Shown: positions 51,679-60,742, counted from the first letter of the stretch. The stretch is 64,000 nucleotides of DNA from RUG11237 sp045126515 (GCA_045126515.1 JBGVOM010000126.1:1-64000); one strand, 5' to 3'. The notes: generated from the sequence alone by a model not told the origin. Translations and numbers: made by a program.

Positions 51679-52971
51679 TTACTTACTAATATAGCCCATA
51701 GGGTCTACATATTCTCCATTAACACGTACGCTGAAATGCAGATGGTTTCCGGTAGAACGTCCTGTGGTTCCTACCGCTGCAATGGTTTCTCCTTTGCTTA
51801 CCTTCTGTCCTGCACTTACATACAATGCAGAAGCATGCATATAAACAGTATAGATACCATCTCCATGGTTAATCATCACATAATTTCCCATGGAATTATT
51901 ATAAGCCGCACTGATGACCGTTCCGTCATAAGCTGCCAGAATTGCCGAACCTGCCGGAGCCGCCAAATCCACACCATTATGGAATTTCACCACCCCAAGA
52001 GTCGGATGCATTCGATATCCATACGGACTTGAAATCCTTGTATACGCCGGACACGGCCATGCAAAAATACCACCATCATACTTCTGTGTGGAGGTTCCTG
52101 ACTTTGCTGCCTCCTCTGCTGCTCTTTTTGCCGCAGCTTCCAGTTCTTCAATAACTCTGTTTTGTTCTTCGATGTCAGCTTCATACTCTGCAATTAATTC
52201 TTCCTTGCTGGCTATCTGTCCCTTTACAGTCTGCAGCTCCGCTTCCTTGGCAGCTACAAGAACTTCAATGGCATCCACTTTATCCTTCGTTTCTTTTTCT
52301 TGAATTTCTAACTCCTGCTGTTCTACCACAAGACGAGCTTCCAAATCTTCAATTTCTTCTCTTGTTTTTTCGTATTTTTCCAACATCTGCCTGTCATATT
52401 CCGAAATACTGGACACGTAATCTGCTTTATTCAAAAAATCCGCAATAGATTCTGCTTCAAGAATCATTGCCGCATACTGGGTATTTCCCTGTTCATACAT
52501 ATATTTTATGCGAACTTTCATATCTTCATACTGTTTTTCTTCCACCGCTTTCGCTTTGGCAATTTCAATTTTTGTATTCTCAATTTCTTGTATCTTATCT
52601 TGAAGTTTTTTCTGAAGTTCTTCCAATTCTGCCGTAACACTGGCCAGTTCTGTGTCCAGTTCCTTCATGTGACTTTCCACGCTGCTTTTCATGGTTTCTA
52701 AATCCTGTAACATCTGTTTTGCAGCATCCAAGCCCTTTTCCATGGTTTTTTTCTCTTCTTTTGCAGAATCTACCGCCTGATTTGCCTTTTTTACTGCTAC
52801 AGAGGTAGGAGCTGTTTTTGCTGAAGACTCTGCCGGTGTCGGCGTAGCTGCAACTTTTTCTCCACCTTCTGTTTCCTGTGTGCTGTCATTCTCCACAGCA
52901 TAAACGGAACCAACCGTATTGACCAGGCACACGACGCATAAAACCGCTGCTAATACCTGTTTTTTCTTCAT
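51679..52971 (-). CDS. M23-family (EnvC-like) peptidase with coiled coil
   Basis: 430 aa. Signal peptide (MKKKQVLAAVLCVVCLVNTVGSVYA), a Thr/Pro/Ala-rich linker, a long coiled coil (about residues 55-280) with a CwlO/EnvC-like pattern, and a C-terminal LytM domain with zinc ligands in HNGVDLAAPAG and HLHFSVR. The likely role is FtsEX-controlled peptidoglycan hydrolysis in division or elongation; ftsX and ftsE lie directly upstream. The ATG at 52971 follows AAAGGAGAAGCAT. Confidence 0.93.
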   Translation of the reverse strand: MKKKQVLAAVLCVVCLVNTVGSVYAVENDSTQETEGGEKVAATPTPAESSAKTAPTSVAVKKANQAVDSAKEEKKTMEKGLDAAKQMLQDLETMKSSVESHMKELDTELASVTAELEELQKKLQDKIQEIENTKIEIAKAKAVEEKQYEDMKVRIKYMYEQGNTQYAAMILEAESIADFLNKADYVSSISEYDRQMLEKYEKTREEIEDLEARLVVEQQELEIQEKETKDKVDAIEVLVAAKEAELQTVKGQIASKEELIAEYEADIEEQNRVIEELEAAAKRAAEEAAKSGTSTQKYDGGIFAWPCPAYTRISSPYGYRMHPTLGVVKFHNGVDLAAPAGSAILAAYDGTVISAAYNNSMGNYVMINHGDGIYTVYMHASALYVSAGQKVSKGETIAAVGTTGRSTGNHLHFSVRVNGEYVDPMGYISK

Positions 52972-52987
52972 ATGCTTCTCCTTTAAA

Positions 52988-53896
52988 CTATACACGCAAA
53001 TGCTTTCTTATAGTTACAAAGCTTCCCAAAAATCCTATTCCCACTCCAAGACACAGAGAAATCGGAACCAGTATATCAAATACATCTCCTACAGAAATAA
53101 AATGCAACCAGTTACTGATTCCCATAAATTTCTCATTCACATAACCTACTACAGTATTGTAAAAATAATGCAATACCAGCAGAGGAAGTCCGGAACCTAC
53201 CAGACCAATGACAACACCTTCCACAATAAAAGGTGCTTTTACAAAGAAGTCGGTAGCTCCAATTAATTTCATAATGGCAATTTCTTCTTTTCTCACTGCA
53301 ATACCAATGGTTACAGTATTACTTATCAGAAACACGGACACTCCCATAAGAATTACAATAATTGCCACAGATACATAACCTACCAGTACATTAAAACTAG
53401 TCAGGGTATTCGCCACTGTGTCAGATGCCTTTACTTCACGTACCCCGTCTATGGATTCCACATACTTTACCAGTTCTGCCTGCCGTGATACATCATTTAA
53501 ATACACCTGATAATTTGCGGAGTCTGCCAACGGATTGTCATCTGCAAACGCATCTGCTAATTCCGGCTTGTCCCCAAAATATTCTGTCTTAAACTGATCC
53601 CACGCTGCTTCGGCAGATACATAGTGCATATCCGAAACTTCGGAACGTTTTTCTATCTTTGCACCAATCTGGTGAACTTCTTCCTCTGATAAATCCTGCT
53701 CAAAGAAAACTGTTATTGCCACGCCGGATTCTATTTCATTCATTACGCTTTTGAAATTTGCTACTACTGCAAAAAATATACCAAACAGGAAAATACAAGA
53801 TGCCATGGTTCCAATGGAAGCCAAAGAAAACATTTTATTTTTGTAAATATTTTTTAAGCCCTGTTTGATGGTATACCATACACCACTAATCCTCAT
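52988..53896 (-). CDS. ftsX: Cell-division ABC permease FtsX
   Basis: 302 aa. An N-terminal helix with GLKNIYKNKMFSLASIGTM, an extracytoplasmic loop of about 100 aa, and three C-terminal helices (FtsX domain; RKEEIAIMKLIGATDFFVKAPFIVEG). It transmits ATP hydrolysis by FtsE to outside hydrolases such as the neighbouring M23 protein. The ATG at 53896 follows AAAGGTGG; an ATG 24 nt upstream overlaps that site. It overlaps the ftsE 3' end. Confidence 0.94.
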   Translation of the reverse strand: MRISGVWYTIKQGLKNIYKNKMFSLASIGTMASCIFLFGIFFAVVANFKSVMNEIESGVAITVFFEQDLSEEEVHQIGAKIEKRSEVSDMHYVSAEAAWDQFKTEYFGDKPELADAFADDNPLADSANYQVYLNDVSRQAELVKYVESIDGVREVKASDTVANTLTSFNVLVGYVSVAIIVILMGVSVFLISNTVTIGIAVRKEEIAIMKLIGATDFFVKAPFIVEGVVIGLVGSGLPLLVLHYFYNTVVGYVNEKFMGISNWLHFISVGDVFDILVPISLCLGVGIGFLGSFVTIRKHLRV

Positions 53897-54572
53897 ATAT
53901 ATACCCACCTTTTTCTTCATCGCTTACAATGATTCCTTTTTGCATTGTAACAACTCTTTTCTGCATTGCATCAACAATTTCTCTGTTATGAGTCACCACC
54001 AAAACCGTGGTTCCCTTTTTATTTACCTGCTCCAGCAATTTCATAATTTCCCATGAATTTTTTGGATCCAAATTTCCGGTAGGCTCATCTGCCAATAAAA
54101 GCTCCGGACTGTTTACCAGGGCTCTCGCCAATGCCACCCTCTGCTGCTCACCTCCGGAGAGCTGCTTCGGATAAGACTTATATTTTTCTGCCAATCCCAC
54201 CATGGACAGCATTCTCGGTACCTGTTTTTTGATTTCTCTTGTAGGTGTTTGTATAATACGTTGTGCAAAAGCAATGTTCTCGTATACATTTCTATCCTTT
54301 AACAAGCGGAAATCCTGAAATACTACCCCGATATTTCTGCGATACTTTGGAATGTAGCCTCGCTTCATGGTACCTAAATCTTTTCCATTGACCGTAATCT
54401 TACCTTCCGTAGGCTCTAACTCCTTTAAAAGCAATTTAATCAGTGTAGATTTTCCTGAGCCGCTGTTTCCCACAACAAACACAAATTCTCCCTGTTTAAT
54501 ATGCAGGTTGACTCCGTTTAAGGCAGGCTGACCGCTTGCATAACTCTTACTTACGTTGTCAAGAATAATCAT
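53886..54572 (-). CDS. ftsE: Cell-division ATPase FtsE
   Basis: 228 aa. Walker A GNSGSGKST, Q-loop VVFQDFRLL, signature LSGGEQQR, Walker B LLADEPTGNLD and switch VVTHN. It forms FtsEX with the overlapping ftsX. The leader (about 54600-54660) has a TATCCAG/CTGGATA inverted repeat. The start follows ATAAGGAGG. Confidence 0.96.
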   Translation of the reverse strand: MIILDNVSKSYASGQPALNGVNLHIKQGEFVFVVGNSGSGKSTLIKLLLKELEPTEGKITVNGKDLGTMKRGYIPKYRRNIGVVFQDFRLLKDRNVYENIAFAQRIIQTPTREIKKQVPRMLSMVGLAEKYKSYPKQLSGGEQQRVALARALVNSPELLLADEPTGNLDPKNSWEIMKLLEQVNKKGTTVLVVTHNREIVDAMQKRVVTMQKGIIVSDEEKGGYIYED

Positions 54573-54680
54573 TTTTGTTCCTCCTTATACAAACACCTTT
54601 ACTCTCAAATATCCAGAAGCGTAATTCTGCCTTCCGGTAAAATTCCCACCCCTGGATACTTTTTGTATTTGTATATAATA

Positions 54681-55766
54681 TTAATATTCAAACGTTTCCA
54701 TATATTTCATGTACCGCGCAACCATCAATGCTATACGAAATGTAATGGCATCTTCAAAAACTCTAAGATCCAGTCCGGTACTCTTTTGTAACTTATCCAA
54801 TCTGTATACCAATGTGTTTCGGTGAATGTACAGTTGACGTGATGTTTCTGACACATTCAGACTGTTTTCAAAAAACTTATCAATGGTAGCCAATGTTTCT
54901 TCATCGAAATCATCCGGTGATTTGTCGCCAAAAATTTCTTTGATGAACATTTTGCAAAGGGGAATCGGAAGCTGGTAAATAAGACGTCCGATACCAAGTG
55001 AACTATAGGCAATCACATCTCTTTCGCTAAAGAATATTTTTCCCACATCCAATGCCATCTTCGCTTCTTTGTAAGACCGCGACACTTCTTTTATCTCATT
55101 TACGATTGTACCATAAGCAACATGGGCTTCGCAATTGTCTTCCTGAAATACATTTAAGATAACTTTGGCAATTTTACCCATATCTTCATAGGTGTCACCT
55201 TCTGACAGTTCCTTTACTACAATAATATTTTTTTCATCTACCGCAGTGACAAAATCTTTTGATTTTCCTCCGAAAAGACTTCTTACATTTTCTAACAATC
55301 TGCCGTCTTTATCGTGTTTCGCTTCCACAATAAATACCACACGTCTTGCCTCTGTGTCAATATGAAGTTTCTTGGAGCGATTGTAAATATCTACCAGCAG
55401 CAAGTTATCTAACAAAAGATTTTTTATAAAATTATCTTTGTCAAACCGCTCCTTATATGCTACCAAAAGATTTTGAATTTGAAAAGCTGCAATTTTTCCC
55501 ACCATATAAACATCGTCATTGGTTCCACCGGCGATTAATATGTATTCTAACTGGTTATCGTCATATACTTTAAAAAACTGATACCCCTGTACCTCCTGGC
55601 TTTCCGCCGGTGACTCAGCAAAAGCAGTAGTTGCCGCCCCACACTCTTCGATTCCTTCCATAGTGGCTGCCAGTACGTGTCCTTCTGTATCAACAATACC
55701 AAGTTCGATTCTTGTAATCGCTTTCAAACCTTCAATGGTATTTTGTAAAATCTGATTTGATATCAT
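54681..55766 (-). CDS. CdaR/PucR-type transcriptional regulator
   Basis: 361 aa. An N-terminal putative sugar-diacid-recognition-like domain (SNQILQNTIEGLKAITRIELGIVDTEGHVLAATMEG), a GGDEF-like middle and a C-terminal PucR/HTH_30 helix-turn-helix (FFENSLNVSETSRQLYIHRNTLVYRLDKLQKSTGLDLRVFEDAITFRIA). It is likely a transcription factor for a carbon or nitrogen source, but no target gene sits nearby. The ATG at 55766 follows CAGGAGGTTATTACT. Confidence 0.88.
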   Translation of the reverse strand: MISNQILQNTIEGLKAITRIELGIVDTEGHVLAATMEGIEECGAATTAFAESPAESQEVQGYQFFKVYDDNQLEYILIAGGTNDDVYMVGKIAAFQIQNLLVAYKERFDKDNFIKNLLLDNLLLVDIYNRSKKLHIDTEARRVVFIVEAKHDKDGRLLENVRSLFGGKSKDFVTAVDEKNIIVVKELSEGDTYEDMGKIAKVILNVFQEDNCEAHVAYGTIVNEIKEVSRSYKEAKMALDVGKIFFSERDVIAYSSLGIGRLIYQLPIPLCKMFIKEIFGDKSPDDFDEETLATIDKFFENSLNVSETSRQLYIHRNTLVYRLDKLQKSTGLDLRVFEDAITFRIALMVARYMKYMETFEY

Positions 55767-55975
55767 AGTAATAACCTCCTGTTTCATTACGTACCACTTT
55801 CAGCACCCCGATTCGAAAAAGTACGCCTTTCATTTTTACTACCTTACAAACATTTTAATACAATTTGACCAAAAAATAAAGCAGAATTTTTCTTTTTTTG
55901 TGATTTTTTTCATTAATTATGTATATGGATTTTTCTCACGCCTTCCGATACAATAGATAAAAAGGAGGGCTTTAT

Positions 55976-56152
55976 ATGGATATTACTGAAATTTCCACTT
56001 CTATAAGTCAGGCAAACACACTTAATGCTGTCAGTACAGCGGTTTTAAGCATGTCATTAGACATGGTAGAAACAACCGGAGAAGGTCTTGTTAAAATGAT
56101 GGAGTTATCCGTAAATCCTAATATAGGAAGCAACATTGACGTCTCTGTATAA
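55976..56152 (+). CDS. YjfB-family putative motility protein
   Basis: A 58-residue soluble peptide (MDITEISTSISQANTLNAVS... ending GSNIDVSV) with the YjfB family pattern of a short Gln/Ala/Ser helix and VSTAVLSMSLDMVE. It has AAGGAGGGC at the right distance. YjfB-type proteins are linked to flagella genomically but are little studied. It stands alone on the plus strand with a strong hairpin terminator following. Confidence 0.85.
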   Translation: MDITEISTSISQANTLNAVSTAVLSMSLDMVETTGEGLVKMMELSVNPNIGSNIDVSV

Positions 56153-56164
56153 TCTGTAGATTTA

Positions 56165-56205
56165 AAAAACGAGAAAAGAAAACATATTTTTCTTTTCTCG
56201 TTTTT
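56165..56205. terminator. Bidirectional terminator
   Basis: AAAAACGAGAAAAGAAAA pairs perfectly with TTTTCTTTTCTCGTTTTT (18-bp stem). It lies between the plus-strand YjfB and the minus-strand gene ending at 56209 and carries T-runs both ways. Confidence 0.9.
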
Positions 56206-56208
56206 CTT

Positions 56209-56448
56209 TTACTGTTTGCAATCAGCAAAAAAAGCTTCCAGACGTTTCCTGTCATCTTCCTCATACACAGCTAACTCTAAATCCTTCATTTCTGTATCAG
56301 CTAAAATTCCCGCCAATGAAACATACTGGGACAGCTTGGATTTCAGATTCAGGCAGTCTCCTTCACCAGTAATTAATTCCACCTTACCACTGCAGCTGTC
56401 AATAACTTCTAAAAACTTCCCGGTATCTGTAATATTTCTAATTTTCAT
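56209..56448 (-). CDS. Hypothetical small protein
   Basis: 79 aa, acidic, no membrane or signal segment. It begins MKIRNITDTGKFLEVID and ends EEDDRKRLEAFFADCKQ. I cannot assign a family. It follows ridA in the same orientation (32-bp gap), suggesting co-transcription. Codon use and start context look normal. Confidence 0.7.
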   Translation of the reverse strand: MKIRNITDTGKFLEVIDSCSGKVELITGEGDCLNLKSKLSQYVSLAGILADTEMKDLELAVYEEDDRKRLEAFFADCKQ

Positions 56449-56480
56449 ACCCTATTATCCTTTTTAAAACTGTTGGAGAA

Positions 56481-56855
56481 TTATTTGATTGCCATTGCTT
56501 CCACTTCCAAAAATACATCCTTTGGAATTCTGGCTACTTCCACGCAGGAACGTGCCGGAAATACTCCGGTAAAATATTTTGCATAAATTTCATTAATTTT
56601 TCCAAAATCTTCCATATTCTTAATGAATACAGTAGTCTTTACTACATTTTCCATGCTGCTTCCTGCATCTTTTAATAAAGCTGCCATGTTGGAAAATGCC
56701 TGTTCTGCCTGTTCTTCTACGGTAGCAGGAATTTCTCCAGTCGCCGGATTTACAGGAATCACACCAGAAGTATAAATCATTCCATTTACCTCGATTGCCT
56801 GTGAATATGGTCCGATTGCTGCCGGTGCGTTTGGTGTACTAATTGCTTTTTTCAT
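56481..56855 (-). CDS. ridA: RidA-family enamine/imine deaminase
   Basis: 124 aa of the YjgF/RidA family. AAIGPYSQAIEVNGMIYTSGVIPVNPATG, MENVVKTTVFIKNMEDFGKINEIY and PARSCVEVARIPKDVFLEVEAMA, including the conserved Arg that binds the substrate carboxylate. It hydrolyses reactive 2-aminoacrylate from PLP enzymes. The ATG at 56855 lies after GGAGGAAAATAAC. Confidence 0.95.
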   Translation of the reverse strand: MKKAISTPNAPAAIGPYSQAIEVNGMIYTSGVIPVNPATGEIPATVEEQAEQAFSNMAALLKDAGSSMENVVKTTVFIKNMEDFGKINEIYAKYFTGVFPARSCVEVARIPKDVFLEVEAMAIK

Positions 56856-56920
56856 GTTATTTTCCTCCATATATTTTATTTATGGTTCCGTAATTCTTTT
56901 ATTTTCAAAATGGAACCATA

Positions 56921-57757
56921 TTATTTCATTTTTATTGTATTTTTTGTTATTTCAATTTTTCCCACCTTTAACAAATGTCCTATAGCTCTCTTAAAAGCGT
57001 TTTTACTCATCTGAAAGCGTTCTTTAATTTCCTCCGGTTCCACGTTCTTGTCCGTAAATGGGAAGCTTCCACCGCTTTCTTCCAGCTCTTTTAATATATA
57101 TTCTGCATCTTTGTCCATTTGCAGATATGCTTTTTGGCGCATGCTTAAGTCCAGTTTTCCATCTTCTTTTACTGCGCTGACTCTCGCTTCAATCTCATCA
57201 CCAATGTGCATCTTCCCAAAAACGTCCCTTTGCGGAATTCGGGCAGAATAAATATTATCCACCGCCACATACACTCCAAAATCTTTTGTCACATCATAGA
57301 CAGTTCCTTTGACGATATCATCCTTCATGTACGAAGAATCCGTCCTCAGATGTCCGTAAACTTTCATTGTGGCACATAATCTGCTACTCTTGTCCACATA
57401 AAGACATACAAGACAAGAATCTCCGGCTTTTACCGGATATGCCTGTTCCTTAAACGGAAGCAGTAAATCCTTTTCCAGCCCCCAGTCTAAAAAAGCACCT
57501 ATTTTACTTATTTCCTTGACTTTCAGCACTGCCGGCTTCCCAATCTGAATGTATGGTTCTTTTACGGTAGCTATCATACGGTCCGAAGAATCCTTATACA
57601 AAAACACTTCTATGGAGTCAGATACATCCAGTCCTGCCGGTACCTGTTTTTTCGGCAATAGCACTTTTTCCTCACTATCCATTTTTTCTGCCAGATACAC
57701 GCCAAATTCTACCTGTTTGACAACTACAAGGGTTTGTTTTCTTCCTAATTTTAACAT
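56921..57757 (-). CDS. cvfB: CvfB-like S1-domain RNA-binding protein
   Basis: 278 aa. Tandem S1-like domains (about 1-70, 70-140 and 145-210; GAFLDWGLEKDLLLPFKEQAYPV; GTVYDVTKDFGVYVAVDNIYSARIPQRDV) and a C-terminal winged helix (FPFTDKNVEPEEIKERFQMSKNAFKRAIGHLLKVGKIEI). Homologues (CvfB of S. aureus, YitL) modulate virulence and growth through RNA binding. It lies 27 bp downstream of the thioesterase gene. Confidence 0.9.
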   Translation of the reverse strand: MLKLGRKQTLVVVKQVEFGVYLAEKMDSEEKVLLPKKQVPAGLDVSDSIEVFLYKDSSDRMIATVKEPYIQIGKPAVLKVKEISKIGAFLDWGLEKDLLLPFKEQAYPVKAGDSCLVCLYVDKSSRLCATMKVYGHLRTDSSYMKDDIVKGTVYDVTKDFGVYVAVDNIYSARIPQRDVFGKMHIGDEIEARVSAVKEDGKLDLSMRQKAYLQMDKDAEYILKELEESGGSFPFTDKNVEPEEIKERFQMSKNAFKRAIGHLLKVGKIEITKNTIKMK

Positions 57758-57784
57758 TTTTTCCTGCTTTCCCGCCTTTCCGCT

Positions 57785-58495
57785 TTACGACAGTAAGAAC
57801 TCTACGACAGCAAAGGCTTTGTTTTTTTCATTATTTAAAGTTACAACATAACGATTTTGTTCTTTATATACCAACGGCTGAATCAAGTCACCTTCCATAG
57901 CAGACTTTCTGTACTCTGCCCGCATCTGCTTTATCTGAATTTCTTCTTGAATTGCCGCGTATGCCATATTCACATATTGCCCGTTATTTACATGACCGTT
58001 GGTGTCTATCTGATAATTTTGTACGTGATAAGCCTGGCACTGCACTGGTGTCTCTTCTGGAACTGCAATTTTTATATCTGCATATTCCATAGGAAGCTTT
58101 TCTTCTATATGATACTTTTCTGCCTGTTCTTTGTTTACACGTACCGGCATCATTTTTTTCGTATCCATATACAGCCATACGGAATTGGCATATGCCACAC
58201 AGATGCCTTTTTCATCATACATCATAAAATTACGATAGCCAAAAGAGCCTTTGAAATCGTATGCTTTCGTAGCTATTTTTATTTTTTCTCCAAATCTTGG
58301 ATATCTCTCTACTATAATCTGCCACGACAGTAAAACCCAAACTTTCTTTTGTTCTGCCAAAAATTCAATGCCACAACCGATTTCTTCCGAATGAAATGTG
58401 GTACAATCCTGAAAATAATTTAAAATTGCTTCCAGAGTTAATTTCCCGTCTTTTCCTGTTTCACTGTATCTGACACGACTTTCAAATTCATACAT
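57785..58495 (-). CDS. Acyl-ACP thioesterase (FatA/hotdog family)
   Basis: 236 aa. Two hotdog domains: TTFHSEEIGCGIEFLAEQKKVWVLLSWQI and DTNGHVNNGQYVNMA with the catalytic Asn/His, plus SFGYRNFMMYDEKG. It releases free fatty acid from ACP; in anaerobes this provides fatty acids or trims chain length. The start has only a weak GGAAAA site. It heads a three-gene group with cvfB and ridA further on. Confidence 0.9.
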   Translation of the reverse strand: MYEFESRVRYSETGKDGKLTLEAILNYFQDCTTFHSEEIGCGIEFLAEQKKVWVLLSWQIIVERYPRFGEKIKIATKAYDFKGSFGYRNFMMYDEKGICVAYANSVWLYMDTKKMMPVRVNKEQAEKYHIEEKLPMEYADIKIAVPEETPVQCQAYHVQNYQIDTNGHVNNGQYVNMAYAAIQEEIQIKQMRAEYRKSAMEGDLIQPLVYKEQNRYVVTLNNEKNKAFAVVEFLLS

Positions 58496-58591
58496 TGTTT
58501 TTTCCGTCGCTTTCTACTATTTTTATCCAAATCTGATAGTTCTATTTTGCTTCTGTTTTCCTAAAATGTCAAGATGCCTTATAACAAAATA

Positions 58592-58616
58592 AGAGAATGG
58601 ATACAGTCCATTCTCT
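58592..58616 (-). terminator. Terminator of the tRNA-Gln gene
   Basis: AGAGAATGGA and TCCATTCTCT form a 10-bp perfect stem with a 5-nt loop, followed by TTATTTTG. Confidence 0.9.
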
Positions 58617-58625
58617 CATCAATAG

Positions 58626-58697
58626 CTGGGCTACAAGGATTCGAACCTTGAAATGCTGGAGTCAGAGTCCAGTGCCTTACCATTTGGCGATAGCCCA
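58626..58697 (-). tRNA. tRNA-Gln (anticodon CTG)
   Basis: A 72-nt cloverleaf. The acceptor stem pairs TGGGCTA with TAGCCCA. The anticodon stem CTGGA/TCCAG encloses the loop CTCTGAC, with anticodon CTG (Gln, reads CAG). The T-arm has GGTTCGAATCC. No CCA is encoded; the 3' end is discriminator G. It is a single tRNA gene. Confidence 0.95.
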
Positions 58698-58730
58698 TTA
58701 ATTACTTGCTTTCTCTCAAGCACAAATATG

Positions 58731-58759
58731 ATTATACTGGATGTTTTTAAAAAAAGCAA
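58731..58759 (-). promoter_or_regulatory. Promoter of tRNA-Gln
   Basis: TTGCTT (58754-58759), 17 bp, TATAAT (58731-58736). Phased A-tracts continue upstream to about 58835. Confidence 0.7.
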
Positions 58760-58835
58760 GTACTTTTTTCAAATTTTTTTATTTTTTTTATTTTTTTTAA
58801 TTTTTTGAACATTTTGCACTTTTTGAGCTGTTACA
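58760..58835 (-). promoter_or_regulatory. A-tract (UP-element-like or curved) region
   Basis: On the minus strand, A-runs of 5-8 recur about every 9-11 bases upstream of the tRNA-Gln promoter. Such phased tracts bend DNA and bind the RNA polymerase alpha C-terminal domain. The same region is T-rich ahead of the divergent methyltransferase gene. Confidence 0.4.
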
Positions 58836-58886
58836 TTTCAAATTTATTGGCTACGAAAACAACTCATAAGTGGCGCAATTTAAAAT

Positions 58887-58915
58887 TTGAATCCAAAGAA
58901 CTTTTATGATATGAT
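58887..58915 (+). promoter_or_regulatory. Promoter of the methyltransferase gene
   Basis: TTGAAT (58887-58892), 17 bp, TATGAT (58910-58915), 34 bp before the start. Confidence 0.55.
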
Positions 58916-58949
58916 TACAAGTACAACAACAGTAAGAAAGGAAACAACT

Positions 58950-59807
58950 ATGTGGATTGCAGATAATTGGAAAGACTATCAGGTATTAGATACTTCCCGG
59001 GGGGAAAAATTAGAACGATGGGGTGATTATATTTTAGTACGTCCGGATCCACAGGTCATCTGGGACACTAAGCGCGAAAATAAAAACTGGAAAAAGAAAA
59101 ACGGTCATTATCACAGAAGTTCCAAAGGCGGCGGAGAATGGGAATTTTTTGATCTACCGGAACAGTGGAGTATCCATTATAAGGATTTAACTTTCCAACT
59201 GAAGCCTTTTAGTTTCAAGCACACCGGTCTTTTTCCGGAACAGGCCGTAAACTGGGACTGGTTCTCTAATAAAATTCGACAGGCAAACCGTCCGGTAAAA
59301 GTCTTAAATCTTTTTGCCTACACCGGTGGTGCTACTCTGGCGGCTGCCGCTGCCGGTGCCAGCGTTACTCACGTAGATGCTTCTAAGGGAATGGTAACTT
59401 GGGCTAAAGAAAATGCCAAATCTTCTAATCTAGCAGATGCTCCAATCCGCTGGCTGGTGGATGACTGCGTAAAATTTGTGGAACGTGAAATACGCAGGGG
59501 CAATAAATATGATGCTATCATTATGGATCCACCTTCTTACGGCAGGGGACCTAAAGGCGAAATTTGGAAAATCGAAGAATCTTTGTATCCTTTTGTAAAA
59601 CTGTGTACCCAGATTTTAGCAGACAAGCCTTTGTTTTTCCTGATAAATTCCTACACTACCGGACTGGCTCCTTCTGTTCTCACCTACATTCTGTCCACAG
59701 AATTAAAACAATTTGGTGGTCATGTAACTGCAGATGAAATCGGACTTCCGGTAAAAGACAGCGGCCTGGTTCTTCCATGTGGTGCTTCCGGACGTTGGGA
59801 AGCGTAA
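58950..59807 (+). CDS. Class I SAM-dependent rRNA-type methyltransferase (RlmI/RsmD-like)
   Basis: 285 aa. An N-terminal substrate part rich in aromatic residues and basic stretches (about 1-90, including HRSSKGGGEWEFFD), then a Rossmann SAM-binding domain with VLNLFAYTGGATLAAAAAGA, the motif IV DPPSYGRGP and a C-terminal conserved NSYTTGLAP. DPPSYGRGP is typical of RlmI/RsmD-like N- or C-methyltransferases acting on rRNA. The substrate base cannot be told from sequence. The ATG at 58950 follows AAAGGAAACAACT; the frame opens earlier at a TTG without a site. Confidence 0.88.
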   Translation: MWIADNWKDYQVLDTSRGEKLERWGDYILVRPDPQVIWDTKRENKNWKKKNGHYHRSSKGGGEWEFFDLPEQWSIHYKDLTFQLKPFSFKHTGLFPEQAVNWDWFSNKIRQANRPVKVLNLFAYTGGATLAAAAAGASVTHVDASKGMVTWAKENAKSSNLADAPIRWLVDDCVKFVEREIRRGNKYDAIIMDPPSYGRGPKGEIWKIEESLYPFVKLCTQILADKPLFFLINSYTTGLAPSVLTYILSTELKQFGGHVTADEIGLPVKDSGLVLPCGASGRWEA

Positions 59808-59826
59808 ATATTTCAAAAAACATAGA

Positions 59827-59864
59827 AAAAGCTCAATGTCACTTCATTCAGACATTGAGCTTTT
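59827..59864. terminator. Bidirectional terminator between convergent genes
   Basis: AAAAGCTCAATGT and ACATTGAGCTTTT form a perfect 13-bp stem with a 12-nt loop; T-runs lie on both sides. Confidence 0.9.
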
Positions 59865-59872
59865 CTGTTCTT

Positions 59873-60742
59873 TTATACAGTTTCGTCTACTTCAATCCCT
59901 TTTAAATCTTCTTCCAGCAAGAGAGTTTTCTTCGAATTCTGCCGTTGTTCTGCATCTGCAACCGCCTCAAGAATGCTCTGTAATTCTTCTCCTGGAGTTT
60001 CTTCCTCAGATGCATTATGCAATTCTTCGCTTTTTTCCTTGGCTTCTTCGGCTTTTTCTTTTTCTTCCTCAACCTTTTTATCATAATTTTCTTTCATTTC
60101 ATCCATCAAGGTATTCTGTTCTTCCTTCAGCGCCTCTTGAATGATTTCGTTTGCCTTCTTTGAAGCATCCACCATTGGATGTACCTTTAACAATGCCTGC
60201 TTCATACCTTCCACTGCACTTCCATGAGCCTCCGCCAGTCTTGCCGAATCCTCTGCACGCTTTTTATATTCATCCATGGCATCATCATACTCTAACATAA
60301 GCTTCTGATAATCCGTCAAATCATCCGTTTTTCTCAAACGTTCTGATTCTTCCGGTGTTAATATTTCCCCAGACTTTTGTTTTTTTCTTAAAGCTTCTAT
60401 TTCTTCCAGTTTTTGCTGTTCCTCGCTTCCATCTTCCACGCCATAAGCTTCTTTCACCACTTTTTTCACATTTTCTATTGCTTTTGCTTCTTTCTGATTG
60501 TTTAAGGCATCCTGCTTTAGTTCTGCTTCCCTCTCTAAATGAGACTTCATTTCCTGATTATATTCATCGTCTGAAATCATCTGATCTAATTTTATCTTCA
60601 ATGCCTGTCTTTCCTTTGCAATTCTCTTTTCTGCTGCACTGGCACCCAGATTCAATTCCGCTCCATTAATAACGTTTTTATTTTTCTTTTCCTTTATTTC
60701 CGGTTCAGAATATGTCTGAACATTTATATTTTCCACCTTCAT
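59873..60742 (-). CDS. Coiled-coil protein of unknown function
   Basis: 289 aa, highly charged (Glu/Lys-rich) and predicted almost entirely alpha-helical. The N-terminus reads MKVENINVQTYSEPEIKEKKNK, followed by long heptad-like Glu/Lys/Ala stretches (LMLEYDDAMDEYKKRAEDSARLAEAHGSAVEGM and MKENYDKKVEEEKEKAEEAKEK). No signal peptide or membrane helix. I do not recognise the family. It is monocistronic with its own terminator. Confidence 0.75.
   Translation of the reverse strand: MKVENINVQTYSEPEIKEKKNKNVINGAELNLGASAAEKRIAKERQALKIKLDQMISDDEYNQEMKSHLEREAELKQDALNNQKEAKAIENVKKVVKEAYGVEDGSEEQQKLEEIEALRKKQKSGEILTPEESERLRKTDDLTDYQKLMLEYDDAMDEYKKRAEDSARLAEAHGSAVEGMKQALLKVHPMVDASKKANEIIQEALKEEQNTLMDEMKENYDKKVEEEKEKAEEAKEKSEELHNASEEETPGEELQSILEAVADAEQRQNSKKTLLLEEDLKGIEVDETV

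Noticed and set aside
54600..54680. Riboswitch in the ftsE leader
   Set aside because: There is a TATCCAG/CTGGATA inverted repeat with T-poor flanks, but no match to a riboswitch consensus that I can recognise.
55930..55955. Possible sigma-28 promoter upstream of yjfB (TCCGATAC)
   Set aside because: The -10 resembles the consensus, but no TAAA-like -35 is found 14-16 nt upstream.
58860..58949. Alternative start of the methyltransferase at TTG 58887
   Set aside because: It coincides with the -35 of the promoter and has no ribosome site. ATG 58950 is well placed after AAAGGAAAC.
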